Shown: positions 1-13,067, counted from the stretch's first letter. The stretch: 64,000 nt of DNA from Polytrichum commune (GCA_950295325.1 OX485803.1:15438001-15502000), one strand, 5' to 3'. Made by a program: numbers and translations. Notes: generated from the letters alone by a model not told the origin.

Positions 1-485
1 GATTCTTACACACATAAGCAGTTAGACACACTGGATTCATAGACACAACCAACTAGACACGTTGGATTCATTCACACAAGTACCTGATCTAAGACAAGCA
101 ATTAGACACACTGGATTCACACTCACAAGCAACTAGACAACTGGATTCATACACACAAGTAGCTGATTTTACACAAGCAATTAGACACACTGGATTCATA
201 CACACAAGTAGCCGGTCTAACACAAGCAACTAGACACACTGGATTCATACACACAAGTAGCTGATCTTACCCAAGCAATTAGACACACTGGATTCATAGA
301 CAGAAGTAACTGGACATACTGGACATACTGGACTCATGATACACACAATTAAGTGGACACACTGGATTCATTCACACAAATAGCTGAATTTCTAACACAA
401 GAACTGAAATACACTGGATTCATACACACAAGTAGCTGAATTTCTAACACAAGCAATTAGACACACTGGATTCGTAACACTAAGA
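1..485. repeat. Minisatellite / tandem repeat block
   Basis: About ten degenerate tandem units, each roughly 48-58 bp, built around the phrases ACACACTGGATTCATA and ACACAAGTAGCTGATCT. The block runs off the left edge of the window, so its true length is unknown. The units differ by substitutions and small deletions; for example some read CTGATTTT and others CCGGTCT. No coding potential is visible. The array stops abruptly near 485, where unrelated sequence with a higher GC content begins. Confidence 0.85.
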
Positions 486-715
486 TGTGAGTCCAGTGAG
501 GATAGAGTGAGTTATCCTGTAGAGTGTGGCTGCTGCAGTTGCGTCCGATAATAAGTTAGTATCCGTCCCGGCTCCCAACCAGGCTCTCAGGTAACATGCT
601 TAGCACCCCTTCGTCAATCTTGACTGGTGGCTCAGCGGTCGGCGGCGAGATTGGTGCAATTTTTCATTTTGTGTGTGCGTCCAAGTTCCATGACTGGTGT
701 GTGATGCACAGGTAT

Positions 716-938
716 GATCGGGGAGAACCGGCAGTTAGTTACAGATGAACCGGTTGCGTTTGAGAAATAAGTGGTTAAATTGCAAGACTTCAGGAGAAAT
801 TACCGATCACTTTAGAGGAATTTATGGAATATACCTCAAATTAATATAGAAAATCCGGAGGATGTCAACATGTAACCGGTTGGACTTGCAAACACTAGGA
901 TCTCAACCGATTATGCCCAAAAATCTCCCCGATCACTG
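716..938. mobile_element. Small TIR element, GATCGGGGAG family, copy 1
   Basis: A 223-bp element with ends GATCGGGGAGA and TCTCCCCGATC in inverted orientation. Its interior contains several AACCGG-type words. Related copies lie at 49808-50430 (split by another MITE) and 52014-52218, and a degraded one at about 15386-15550. All full copies end in ...CCCCGATCACTG, so the boundary may extend a few bases past the visible inverted repeat. No ORF; a non-autonomous DNA transposon is the natural reading. No target duplication could be fixed. Confidence 0.7.
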
Positions 939-3900
939 ATGCACAGCCTTTGAAACCAGAGCTTCGCATGACATATGTAATTGTTTCACTCCATCCACAA
1001 GATTCTGCAAGGTTCCGGAACATCTTTTGCTAAGAATATTCCCTGTCTATGCGCGAATCATGGAATCTGGATTGAATTTTTGGGCACAAACTAATAACTT
1101 GACTTAATTCTAGCTAAGCATCTCTAATGATGGATCCATCCACCTGATGTGGGAATGGATCCATAAGGGAGCGGGTCTTGAATGATTACTTTTTTTTCCG
1201 ATCAAGGGTCACTTCTGCAACAATATTGTACACGTGCGCAGTTGATAGTACGAGATAATTAGAAATTTACTCATTTCATTTTGCTTATCGTTTTCGGAGC
1301 TCATGCATAAATTATATTCTATCATTATCAAGGAGTTAAAGTAGCCGACCCATTCCTGACCACCATCCCATATTCGTAGCTTAAGTCAACATGTTTTCGT
1401 GTAACACAATATCAATCTCTGGTCAGTGCTAAAATGTCATGGTCGAAATCCAACTTAGTCAAATGTCAATGGTTAAGTTGACAATTAGGACTAGATTGCA
1501 AGCATATTTAGGTGTCACAATTGTCGATTACGTGATCAAGTGTTCACCATTTTGTAACCGATCGGTGATTGGAAATAGGGTAGCCTATATCACGAGTATA
1601 CATCATAAAGAATATCCACTTGACAAAATTTCACAGTAATTTGGTTATTGTGAAAAAAACCATGAAAAACTATGAATTGCTTCTTATAGTCTCCATTTCT
1701 CTACATGGAGATTTTTTTCTCCAATCACACCTGCACCACAAGATTTGCTAAATTTCTAAATAGGTTGGGAATGGGTTCAACTTGGCTATTGTAGTGAGGA
1801 TTCCTTTTTTCTTCATCGATAATGGGTGCTCAAGATGAGTAAGTTAGGTCCACTCACCCTTATGGGTTCTAACTTCTAGCATGTGTCATGTAGGTACATA
1901 TCCGAGTCTTTAAGAAAATTAGATATGAAAGAATTCAAACTAGAATTCAATTGATAGGTATTTACCTTGATTCCAAAATAAGAAGCTCGGTTTTTATGTT
2001 CTAGGTTGTCATTGTTCTTCACTTGGATTTTCTATTAAGCACATGAGTTCATATGATCCTTATCAAGGATGTGCATATGAATGTGATGTGACCCCTAATC
2101 AAGTCATGTCACAAATGACGGGAAGTCCTTGACGTGATGAATTTTTTCTACTGTAGTAATGATTCTAGTAGAAAAAGTTTACTTTTTGGGTCAACTGCTT
2201 TGGTCAACTACTACTAAAAAAAATCAAACTTTAAAACTCCAATTTTTTTGAACCATTAGGTCTTGTTGGCTTCAAGATCTAATGGTCCTAATTTTTGTGG
2301 AGTACTCAAGCTTTTTGTTTTTCTTGAAGTCCACTACTACTTAATTAACAATTACACTGAGAAATGTAATAGTACCCAAGAACTTAAATTTGCAAATTGG
2401 ATATTGGACCATCATAGTTATTTCAACTTCGTAAGTAGAAAGTTATACTCTCAATCTTCTCAAGTTGTATTTTCCTTTTCAATTGTGGTACTCTAAGCGT
2501 GAATTTCCATGTGGGCCGCTTGCCCACTAGGTTCTAGACAATAATGGGTCATAGGTGTTTGCATGTAGTTCAGCACAAGCCACCATCCAAATTGGTAAAA
2601 ATAAGTTGGTTAGGCCGAAAATAGTGGCAATTTTGTGCAATATTTTTAGAGATGGAGAAGAGAAAATGGTGAGGAATGCAAGTTGTTTTGTAATCCTATT
2701 CCTTGTAGATAATTACCTACAATTTCTCAAAGAGGCAAGTAAGACAAAGCCCCTATTAATTGTACAGTAGAGTCTCCCTAATTCGAGCATCAAAATATCC
2801 TACTTTGCATACAAATGCACACAAAATGGTTAACTCAATGGCACCCAAAAGTGATCTCAAGTGGTGTAAACAAGACCTATCCAGCCAATCATTGCATATG
2901 GCCTATCATTGCATCTTTTTGGGTCACCATTTCTACAATTAGACATTTTGGGTTCACAAAAGAATCATTCTACTCCTAATCAGTGAACCAATAGTGGTCA
3001 TTCACATGTTTTCCTTTATTCTATCTTACATATCAAAATATTGTCCTTCCACCTTCTAACAACCACATCGGTGAAAAGTATTGTGCATATTGTGCATATT
3101 TTCATGTCGACATGTTACCTCCCCACAATTTTCAAAGAAATTGGACTCTATCAATTTTGTAAAAAATTGGGTTTTGAAGTTCACTAACCTGCAACTTAAT
3201 CCAACGAGCCCATTAGAGAACTTATGAGTCCGTTAGAATTGTTATCAATTCTCCTAACAATTTAAGGGACTCGACAGTTTTAAGGGACTCGTAACTTATG
3301 ACAGTTCTCTTTGCATGATTACAATAGTTCTCCTTGAAATACTCTTAAGGGACTCATCAGTTCTCAGAAGCATGAGTCCCTTAAAACTATTTTAATCATG
3401 TTAGGAGAATGTTTGCAAAGGTTGCCGATGTTTTTAACCCGGGTGGCCTAGATATAAAATAATATTATTATTATTCTTAATCCATGAAGCAACCCCAACA
3501 ACAAGGGTGGACATTATTATATCCCCTCCATAGTAATGGTTGTTTGAGGTTGGCATTGGCAGGTCTCATGGGAATGTTCTAAACTGGCCAGTTGCAACTG
3601 GGCCGATGCTATAGCTGACCATTGTACATGAGCATCTAAGGTCCATTTCACATGAGGGGTCGAGGTCTTCAAAATCTGAAGCCAATTCACATGAAATTTT
3701 CACTCGAGCCAAACAGGGAGGAAGCTATTACACAACTCCAAGGAAACAAGTTGGGTTTCCATTTCGATCCAACCCAATTCTCTTCCGTAAGCCATGTCAA
3801 ATTATCTTCAGTGCATTGAAATATAATTGCACCTCATTAAAATATGAATTCCAAGAAATAGCCTTGACTCCATCAATAAATGCCTTGGGTTTGATTTAGT

Positions 3901-4958
3901 GGATTACACCAATCACATACAAGGATTCATGCTGTCACAGCCCCAAATTGGCCAACTCCTCATGTAAAGCAGCCCAAATTCATACCATGCCATGCTCATA
4001 ATGATGTGTGTCTTCTGTGTATACAGAGCTGAAGACTTGTGGACTTAGTCCATTTCCAAGCCTGAATTTCATCAACTACCTTTGTTGACTGGGATAGTTG
4101 AAGTCTGATTTTCAGTTATATAAACTAAGGTTATGCGCATTCTATATTCCTCTGAAAGTCAAGTACAGGATTTCCTCGTCCCACACAAGTGTGGAATCTA
4201 TCTGAACATGTAGAATAATATTTTTGAACTAGGAGCTCCGGAATTGCAGCAGGTTCATTCAACAGCTCATACCTCTGCTGATCTCCTGTGTTGGAGCAGC
4301 AAATGGACTACTAACATCAGCTTTTTTGACCTTCAAAAGCAAGATCACGTGCTACATCCCACCTTCAAAGTTCATATATATCCAAAAACATTTTGCCTAC
4401 CAAATTATGTCACAGGTCCTCTCTCAAGATCTGTAATTCTCAGTAAATGGAGAGAGGGCCTCTATGATGTAGTTGGTGGACAATGACATTTTTGGATACA
4501 TGTAGGGGCTTGTGGATGGGACATACCATGCTGATTTGCTTTAAAAGGCTTTAAAAGACTTGGTTGATGCCCGGTTGTGGTTCCATGAGTGGTTATGGTA
4601 CTCCCTGATCTCTTGGTATGTAACTTTTGCAAGCTTTTCGAGCAGACATTGCATGAGCACTAAGATACACGACACATGCATCTATCTCATCTGGCCAACC
4701 CAGAAACAATTGCAACACAGAATTTGCATGTTTTGAAGATATAGTCCCTACACAAGAGTGCAAGGGGGAAGAGCAAGAACATAGGCAGATATGCCCTCAG
4801 TAGCACTGTAGTCCGGCCTGAAAAGGTCCCTATGGATGGCCAAGGAGGAAAGACTGTATAAACGGATTTGGAGAGCAAGTGAAGGGCCTATGAAAGCCAA
4901 AAATTGTTTGCTTTCATCAACATCCATTACAACTCATTGAACATATATTTCAAAGCCC
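939..4958. other. Intergenic, no gene recognised
   Basis: AT-rich sequence with only short, unconvincing ORFs in every frame. Around 3267-3390 there is an imperfect inverted repeat whose core is TTTTAAGGGACTC / GAGTCCCTTAAAA. The right end holds the 3' flank of the acetolactate synthase gene, which is transcribed toward this region. No transposon ends or RNA genes were recognised. Confidence 0.6.
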
Positions 4959-7900
4959 CTAATATATTTGTCGGCCATCACCTTCTGTAATAATCTCCTT
5001 GAAACTTGCCCCTCCAGGAATCATGGGTAGCACATGTTCCTATTTTTCAATAAATAAGAAACCACTCGTCAGCCAACTGCATCAGCATATTATAAAAACT
5101 GTCTTCATTCCTATAAGTTGAGATGGACATCTGTTTATTGGCGGTGTGGTTACAACAACAATTACGATAACAACAACAGTAGTATTTGCAATCCTAGGAA
5201 GAGGGTTTAGGGTTAAGGGTAAATAAAAACCTGATGAGGAACAATAACATCGAGTAGGTAGGGCCCTTCTGTATCAAGCATTGTCTGAATAGCAGCCTTC
5301 AAGTCTTCTTTCCGAGTCACACGTGCTGAGGGTACCTGTTTTCCCAGACGAAAACAGTAGGTGTCACATAAAAGAACCCACCATGAACAAATGAGGATAG
5401 TGTGTAAACTAAGATCCATTTCTCTGAACTGCATCTGATGCTTTTGGCACAAAAATCATGGAAAGCTGGAAAAAAATTATATGCATTATACCTCCAACTG
5501 AGAAGAGAATTAAGTGATCATTCCAAGTACCTTGAAGCCCTCAGCAACTTTGCAGAAATCTGGGTAAATTTCCGCTTCTGACTCTGGGTCTCCCAAATAG
5601 GTGTGAGCACGGTTTGCCTTATAAAACCTGTCTTCCCATTGCACCACCATGCCTAGATGTTGATTGTTCAACACCATAATCTTGACTGGCAGCTTCTCCA
5701 CATGTATGGTAGCCAATTCCTACAAATAAAACCAATGTGAGGATCAACATCAATGAGATAGTACATGTTCACATAAGATCTAACATAAGGTGAAATCAAC
5801 AAGTCTAACCAAGAATTCCCTTCAATTAGGCCTTTGAGGGTCTATAGTAAATGCCCAGTCAAGCCAGACCAGCTTGTTACTATAAAGTGAATACACCCAT
5901 TTTGATTACTAATCTGGATTTTGACATCTACATTTGATGTATGGATCATGCATTTGAGCACAAAATATGGTCATTTAGGATGGTGTTCTTGGACAAAAAT
6001 CACAGAAAAATTAGCTCAAATGCAGATCAATAAACCACTCATCACCATCTAGAGCTGCTTTTGTGTAATGACCATTCAGTGTTATTGAGCATCTTGACTT
6101 TCATTGATCATGTCTAAAGCACAGGATATCCATAGTTCAAAGACTCAATTGTATTGCCCTCCTCATGTATTTGCTAGTCAACGAACAATTAGTTTGTTGA
6201 CACCAATATAACAGCAGCAAGTCTTTCAAGTGTCCATTATATCTATTCCTACATGACATAAATAATTCAAATATTTTAATTAGAAGAAGATGCATAATGT
6301 TAAGAAGCCACTAGAATAGACTCCTGAATCGACTGAAATGTTTAAAACATAAACCTGAACATGCTTCCACCCCAATACACTACCTTCTTGAACATTCAGC
6401 AAAATATTAAATAATGCCATACAATTCCAATGTAAGAACCCCACAAAATCTATGGCCTCAGTCACCTGAATATTCATGACAAAGCTTCCATCTCCATCAA
6501 TGTCAACAACAGGGATATTTGGTCGTGTAGCTGCTGCACCAAGGGCAGCTGGCAAACCGAATCCCATAGCACCAAGCCCTGAATGATACAGAAATAATGT
6601 TGGTCAGGTAAGAAAATCAAATGGATGGAACTCTGCTGATAGATTTGGATGCCAAAAGTTTCAACTATAACTATCTTGAAGCCATGTGGAACTTTACCTC
6701 CTGATGTAAGCCACCGCCGTGGTTCCTCGTATCCAAACCACTGAGCAGCCCACATTTGGTGCTGCCCAACACCTGTGGATATGATTGCATTACCTCCAGT
6801 CAACTCATGCAAAACCTGGATTGCATGCTGTGGGACAATGACGTTGTTTTCAAGTTTGGGAAATTTCATTGGCCACTTCAATTTTTGCATATCTAGCTCT
6901 GCTCGCCATTCTGAGAAGTCAAAACTTTCTGCTGAACCCTGTGACCACATTATCCACACATTATGACATCAACAAAGAGCTCAAGCAATCACCACATAAG
7001 CTTTGTTAACAGAGACTGAGCAAATTTGAATTAAAAAGCTCTCGTGTCTATAAGGATATGATTGTTTACAACAGGAACATTTTCAGCTGATTCATGCAGA
7101 GTCTTTGACCATGTTGAATTTCTCAATTGGAACATCCAAAGAGGATGATCATGAAGAAACTCAAATAAAATATTTAAATCAGCAGTTTGGTTGTTACTTA
7201 GCACTCATATCCTCTGGAATTGAATACAAGGACAATGTGGCATGGAGACCTGTAAAACCAAGAGAGATAAATACACTTCTCTACACAAAAATAGGTACGG
7301 ACCAGTGAAGTTAGTACCTTCAACTGATCTCCAAATCATATGATGAAAACTCTAATGTAAGCATCAAAATTTCTCAACAACTGCTCCTTTAAAAAAAGAT
7401 CAAGAGAACAAAGCTTACTCAATCCAAAAATGACATAAGTTGACAGGGTAAATGAATACTAGCATTACCTCTTTTAATAACTCGTTGAGTGCAGCAAGAG
7501 ATAGCTTCAAATCTGCACATAGGGACACATGAGGCTGCTTGTTCTTTCCAATTTCAGCAGGATCGATATCAATATGAACAATGCTGGCTCTTGAGGCGAA
7601 GGACTCCAACTTCCCCGTCACTCGATCATCAAACCGTACTCCAAATGCTAGTAAAACGTCTGCTTGGTCAATGGCGTAATTTGCATAAACAGTCCCGTGC
7701 ATACCCAACATTGACAAGTATCGATCATCTGAAGCAGGGAACGTTCCCAGACCCATTAAAGTTGATGTCACAGGTATACCAGTGAGATCTACGAATTCTC
7801 TAAGCTCCTTGCTAGCATGTAAACATCCACCTCCACAGTAAACCACAGGCTTCTTAGCACTCCCTAATATACGAATAATCTGTTCAAGTAGAGAGATTTG

Positions 7901-9705
7901 AGGAGGACAGGGCAGTCGCTTCAGATATGACTGTAGCTTCATTCCTTGACTCCAGTCTGGGATAGCAAGCTGTTGTTGGATGTCTTTTGGAATATCGACA
8001 AGAACTGGACCAGGTCGGCCAGAAGAAGCCAGGAAAAATGCCTCTCGAATAACTCGTGGGATATCATCTACATTCATCACCAAATAATTGTGTTTGGTAA
8101 TGGATCGAGTCACCTGCACATGGTAACAGGCGTACACAGTGAGCTGTTTGTAAAGACCAATATTCTAGTCACTAGGATGCCAGAACTCCCCAACGTAAGC
8201 TCAGCAACAAACTGTGCCACATAGTCGACAACGACACCTTGTTTTTTCATTCAGCCTTCCTGAAGGTCAGTCAGGACGCCCGACACATTGGTAGTGAGGA
8301 GGCTTAGGTGATCAGTGACTAACACACTTAATCAGCAGTACGAACTTAAAAGATCAAACAAAGTAGGAGAAAACTGCTCAACGAATGTGTCAAGGCAAGA
8401 ACACCAAAATGAACATCCCACCATTTCACCCCATAAAACAAAAGAAACAAAGCCCAATTGAGTGACAACACCATTCTAAATGCACAATTCTTCCAGAGAG
8501 CAAGAAGTTGGTTTACTAAACCCACGCCACGCACACAATGCTAATTAGAATACCACGCTCTGTGACATAATTTCTTATGAAGCATTTGCACCCAAAACAG
8601 CACATGTGTGAACGGAATGAAGGTCTTCATCCCTTAGTGACCATGCAACACCCCAATACCAGCTCTAAGTTCGTCACACATCTTAAAAGTGATATTAGAC
8701 TACCATATTCTGGAAAACGTAAGAACACATTTGTAGCGTCTCATGCTTCTCTGGCCTTCGCAACATAAGGTTGAAAATGGTCACAGTGCGAGCAAAAGAA
8801 ACACAGTGAAAAATGTAAGAATGCTTGCATATGGTGCTCAATTGTCGATGGCTAAGCTGAAGAATGCTGCCCAAAAGCCTTGTCCGGATGTAGGAAACTA
8901 TCAGAAGAAACGTGCCTGCGGAAACCAGCAACCAAATGTGCTAACTTTCTCAGAGTATGCCATACCTCCACAACATTGGTGAACAGTTCTAAGAGTGAGC
9001 TGTACGTACCTCCACAATTGGTGTTTCTTGAAAGGCGTCAGTGCCGATAAACCTACGTGGCACCTGGCCAGTGATAGCAACAAGAGGCACGCTGTCCAAG
9101 AGCGCATCCGCCAATCCAGTGACGAGATTGGTAGCTCCCGGCCCCGACGTGGCGATGCAAACCCCCACGCGCCCGGATGACTTAGCGTATCCCTCCGCGG
9201 CAAAAATCTCACCTTGCTCATGTCTACACAGCACATTCCTTATGGTCTCAGACCTTGTCAAAGCCTGGTGAATCTCCATGGACGCACCGCCCGGGTAGGC
9301 AAATGTGACATCCACGCCCTCCCGCTCCAACGCCTCAACCAAAATGTCGGAGCCCTTTCGAGGCTCATCGTCCTTATACCGTGAGGTGAAACCTTGAGGA
9401 ATGGGCGCACTTATGTTACTACTGCTACTCGACCCAATGAAATCAGGTAAAGGCACATTATTCTGCTCCCTAACCGCCACGGCGGTCTGCTCCCCCGCTC
9501 TTGCATCAGCACAGACCACACGACCACCACACCTTCGTCCATCTCTCTTCCCGAAATTTTCCACCCTCCCTAACCCTAGCTGGCGTGGCTTCAAAGCCCT
9601 CGCAATCACTTCATGCGAATTAGCCGTCTTGTCACCACCACTCTTCAGAGCGCCGCCCGCTAAAATTTGCACAGCGGCGCCCGCTCTGCAGCACGCCTGC
9701 GCCAT
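4959..9705 (-). CDS. ALS: Acetolactate synthase (acetohydroxyacid synthase) catalytic subunit, 7 coding exons
   Basis: ThDP-dependent enzyme for the first step of valine, leucine and isoleucine synthesis in the plastid. Coding exons on the minus strand: 9705-9010, 8113-7469, 6938-6698, 6578-6466, 5719-5531, 5335-5231, 5039-4959. They total 2070 nt, giving 689 aa, and every intron is GT-AG. Introns are phase 0 except the one after exon 3 (phase 1). Residues 1 to about 85 resemble a transit peptide. Visible landmarks: catalytic Glu163 in RHEQGE, GQVPRR (Pro216), GTDAFQ (Ala224), [10 protein letters not shown] (Asp395), the ThDP motif IDGDGSF followed by VLNNQ, and MVVQWEDRF (Trp593). From Ala141 onward numbering stays exactly 19 above Arabidopsis, so there are no indels. 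The position of Arabidopsis Ser653 is Gly672. Exon 1 is much more GC-rich than the surroundings. The start is the first in-frame ATG; the C-terminus ends EGDGRQIY. Identity is certain; the exon joins are hand-derived. Confidence 0.97.
8114..9009 (-). other. Acetolactate synthase intron 1
   Basis: 896-bp phase-0 intron between the codons for Glu232 and Val233. The donor reads GAG|GTACGT and the acceptor CAG|GTGACT on the minus strand. No embedded element was recognised; the short ORFs here on both strands are not supported by any family resemblance. Confidence 0.85.
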
Positions 9706-10570
9706 GCTTTGTCGCCCTCCCTGTCCACACCACAGCCGCTCATCACAATCCTGCTATGGATGAAAACCGAGAACTAGGACCAAACCTTATATAACGCAAA
9801 ATTCAGGCCCTGACTATGAACGGCGACATTTCATCCACGAAGGCTCACATCACATGCCTGCTCTTGATGAAGCCGAGAAATACGACCAGACCTCACATAA
9901 TCGACACAAAAGAGGGCAAATTCTAAACTCTGACTATGTGTGGTGACATTACAGCGCGCTGAACCTTGGAACGACATCCACAGAGGATCTTATCACAATC
10001 CTGCTCTTCATGAAACTGAGGAATAGGACCAAATCCTCACATAACGCAAAATTTGAGCTCTGACCAAGTACGGCAACACTGCAACGCCCTGAGCCTTACA
10101 AATGACATCCACGGAGGCTCTCATCACATACCTGCTCTTGATGTAGAGAAATAGGACCAGACCTCACATAGCCGACAGAAAAGAGCACAAAATTTGAGCT
10201 CTGACTATGTGGGGCGACATTGCAACAACCTGAAATTCTAAAATGAGATCCACAGAGGCTTCCGTCCCCAATCCTACTCTTGGCAAAACCGAGGAACAGG
10301 ACAAGACCTCAATAAATAGAGACAGAGGACTTCAATTTTGAGCTGTGACAAGACACTGCGACATTACAGCGAGTTGAGAGGTGAGATGGGATGAGATGTG
10401 GTATTGAGAGACGCTTACCTGTGTGAGAAGCTGAGATTGGGGAGCCTGCGAGGCAAATGGAATGTGAGTGATCTACGAGGACGGCTGCGGTGGAGGAGGA
10501 GAAGTGCTAAACCTCGAGAGCCCAAACCCTGGGCTGCTTGGGGAGTCGTCGACAATGTGAGTCAGTAGAG
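9706..10570 (-). promoter_or_regulatory. Probable 5' leader of ALS with a leader intron
   Basis: On the minus strand a consensus donor CAG|GTAAGC has its GT at 10418-10417. Possible acceptors sit just upstream of the ATG at about 9757-9751 (..CATAG or ..AGCAG). A leader intron of roughly 660 bp is therefore likely, with the first noncoding exon in about 10419-10570. The whole putative intron is filled by a degenerate tandem repeat annotated separately. The transcription start was not identified and no clear TATA box was seen. This is inference from splice-site appearance only. Confidence 0.5.
9741..10385. repeat. Five-copy tandem repeat in the ALS leader
   Basis: Five diverged units start near 9741, 9848, 9992, 10122 and 10263. 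Each contains versions of CACAATCCTGCTCTTGATGA, GACCTCACATAA, CTCTGACTATG and GACATCCACAGAGG. Unit length varies from about 107 to 143 bp because some units lack an internal block. Copies 2 and 4 share extra phrases that 1 and 3 lack, suggesting amplification of a two-unit block. No coding potential. Confidence 0.85.
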
Positions 10571-10974
10571 GGGTTTTGGCCCCTCCCTAAAGTGCACCGT
10601 CGCCGTCTGCCCGACGCTGAATGCCGCTGCCCGGACGCTAAAAGATGGAGGACAGGTGTGCTTTAAGGGTTGTTGATACAACCCTCAACCCTTTTCTATG
10701 ACGTGTTGGTAAAGTAACTTAACATTTCCAAAAGTATGTTTTGAGAAATATCATATAACATGACATTACTAAGCTCCACTTGCTGCCATTTATTTTAGGG
10801 GCACTTTAGATGGGGTCCACATGCCAAGAACATAATTTAGGGGACCAATTTTGAAGCGATTTGAGTCAATTTGAACCCTTGAACTGGACTTTCTCTTGGA
10901 CCCTATTTTTTCAAATGATTCTCTAAAATATGAGCTCTCCTTTAGAGCTTCATTTCTTGGTTCGAACCGTTCAG
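10571..10974. other. Intergenic, no feature recognised
   Basis: Upstream flank of the ALS gene. Moderately GC-rich close to the leader, then AT-rich. No element or gene is evident. Confidence 0.5.
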
Positions 10975-11135
10975 AACATTATTAAGGAGTGTGCATTCAT
11001 TCATGTCGACCCTGACAATACAATCATGGGATGTTGCAGCTAGTGCACATTCAATCTAAATGTGCACTAATTGCAGCATCCCATGGTCATATTCTCGGGA
11101 CCCACACGAACAAATGCACAATGCCTAATAATGTT
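10975..11135. repeat. Long near-perfect hairpin (foldback or MIRNA-like)
   Basis: Two inverted arms of about 77 nt (10975-11051 and 11059-11135) are separated by a 7-nt loop, CAATCTA. The inner 27 nt pair with only about three mismatches (CATGGGATG...GTGCACATT against AATGTGCAC...CATCCCATG); the outer half pairs less well. There is no ORF of note. It could be a young inverted-duplication small-RNA locus or a foldback MITE; sequence alone does not decide. Confidence 0.75.
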
Positions 11136-12891
11136 ATGTTAGTGTTTCCCTCCAAAATGATGGCATGTAGAAAACACCTTACTTTGCCTCTTGTGTGTTT
11201 TGGACCCTCAACTAAAAGCCTTTGGTTCAATTCACACCTCGCGGCCAATAAAAATTGCTTCATTTTGTTGGACCCCCATCTAACCTCCTCTTAGGTAGGA
11301 GAATGATCCAACTAAGCTTTGAGGCATTATGTTGCATAAAATCCTTTTGGATTTTCTTTCATTTGCCCAACTAGTTTCCACTATCCAGTCCATTCGGCAC
11401 ATTGGGGCACGTGGGGGTGGATTGTGCCATGTAAATGGCATGATAATAACAAAGAGAGGGGGGAAAAAACAACAACAACAACAACTATAAGTTGATTTAT
11501 GTAATACAACAAGTAGTCATGAATCCTCTCATATCAAAGCCAAAGGGATTTTTTTTTCAAAAAGAATTCGTCATAATTACAAATCTTCTTGTTTTAATGA
11601 CAATTTCTTTGGATAGGATTGTTCATATTTATAAATTTTAGATATTGGTGGTAAAAAGTTTGAAACATTAAATGATATTGAAGTGATCATATTGTAAATT
11701 GTCTCACACGATGTGAGCACTTTGTGAGGTATAGAAGATAACCATTCTTAAAATATGGTCAGGTTTTATATATATATATATGGTCAAGTATGGTGATTTT
11801 ATATAGTATTTTATGTAAAATTATTTAGGTTATTTGTAGATTTTAATTGAGTTTATAATATTCTTCAAGAGCTTGACACTATTCTCTTTTCTATTTGGTA
11901 CCACACATTGTTCATGCTAGTGCCAAGCATATGCTACATCATAGGGCTCATGGTAATAACGGCAACCAATATGACCAAACCTACCTATCTCCTCACATTT
12001 CTCCTACCCAGTGTAAGGTGGACTTAGACTTGGATAGCCAGTGAACTTCTCCCGTGGGTCAAGTTGGATTCAAATTGAAAACTTAGAAAATGCACCCCAT
12101 GTTGCAATTGATCCTTGAATCTTTGCACCAAGAAGTTGGCCCATCAAATATGATTGTGATGACTTGAAGAATGTTGTATTGATTGAGAGGGAGTATTCGA
12201 TTTTCAAGACTAATATTTCTCAAATGAATAATAGACTCACACGTATGTAGGCCTAGGGCCTTAAAGGAAGAGAAAAAAAGTTAAAGTATCTCATACTATG
12301 AAAATTTATATCTAACAAATACTCATTGTGTTTAAAAAATTTATTCCATTTACTAGTATATAGTCCTAAGGATTTGAGGATCAAAGTACCTTACAATATT
12401 AAAATTTACATGTTATTATCCAGTATACAAAATTTCTACATATATCTAATATGAGGGTTGTGGGTGGGTGTAAGGGTGAGAATCTTTGTAGAGTATGAAT
12501 CACGTGTCATAATGGGGTATTTTCAAGGGGCTATGAGGTCATGCACACATTCGTGGGATATTCTGCATATTTGAACAATTCTATTGGAAAATACCTATTA
12601 TATTCTCATACATGAAATTTTAATACCCTATTTTTCTAATACTCTTAAATTTTTCAATTTGAAACATTAAATGGGATGATTTCATCTATTATTCTACCAC
12701 CGGAAGGCCAATTAAACCCCTCCCCCTCTCCTGCTATCTTCTAGTACATAACCTATTTATTAAATGATATACTAGAATCAATAAAGAAAATACTCCTTTG
12801 GTAAGATGAATTCACAAAAGTGCAAGCTCAATTTCATGATTTTACAAACCAATTAAGCAATAGGTTCTACCAATTTCATGGAAATCAAAAA
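11136..12891. other. Intergenic, no gene recognised
   Basis: AT-rich, with a short (TA)n run near 11770-11781 and a CAACAA run near 11470. A poly-T run lies near 11550. No transposon termini, RNA genes or coding signals could be supported. Confidence 0.5.
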
Positions 12892-13067
12892 CAGGGGTGT
12901 CACCATCTCTAGGCCCGAGTAGGGCGGGCCTACCATGGGCATGAAAGCCCACTTGAAAGCCTATGTCATATACATAAAATGAATTTTCTTGGAAAAAATG
13001 TGCCCTAGATAAAATTCGATTTCCCGAGTGGGCCTACCCTTAAAATCAAGGTTGGTGATGCCCCTGA
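12892..13067. mobile_element. Short TIR element (possible hAT-like MITE)
   Basis: A 176-bp segment bounded by CAGGGGTGTCACCA at the left and TTGGTGATGCCCCTG at the right, which are inverted repeats of about 15 bp. The CAGGGG start is typical of hAT elements, but the flanking 8-mers (ATCAAAAA and ATCGCGAA) match only partly, so no target duplication is claimed. Non-coding. Confidence 0.55.

Noticed and set aside
9401-9763. 120-codon plus-strand frame over ALS exon 1
   Set aside because: Antisense shadow of the GC-rich first exon of ALS, without its own family resemblance.
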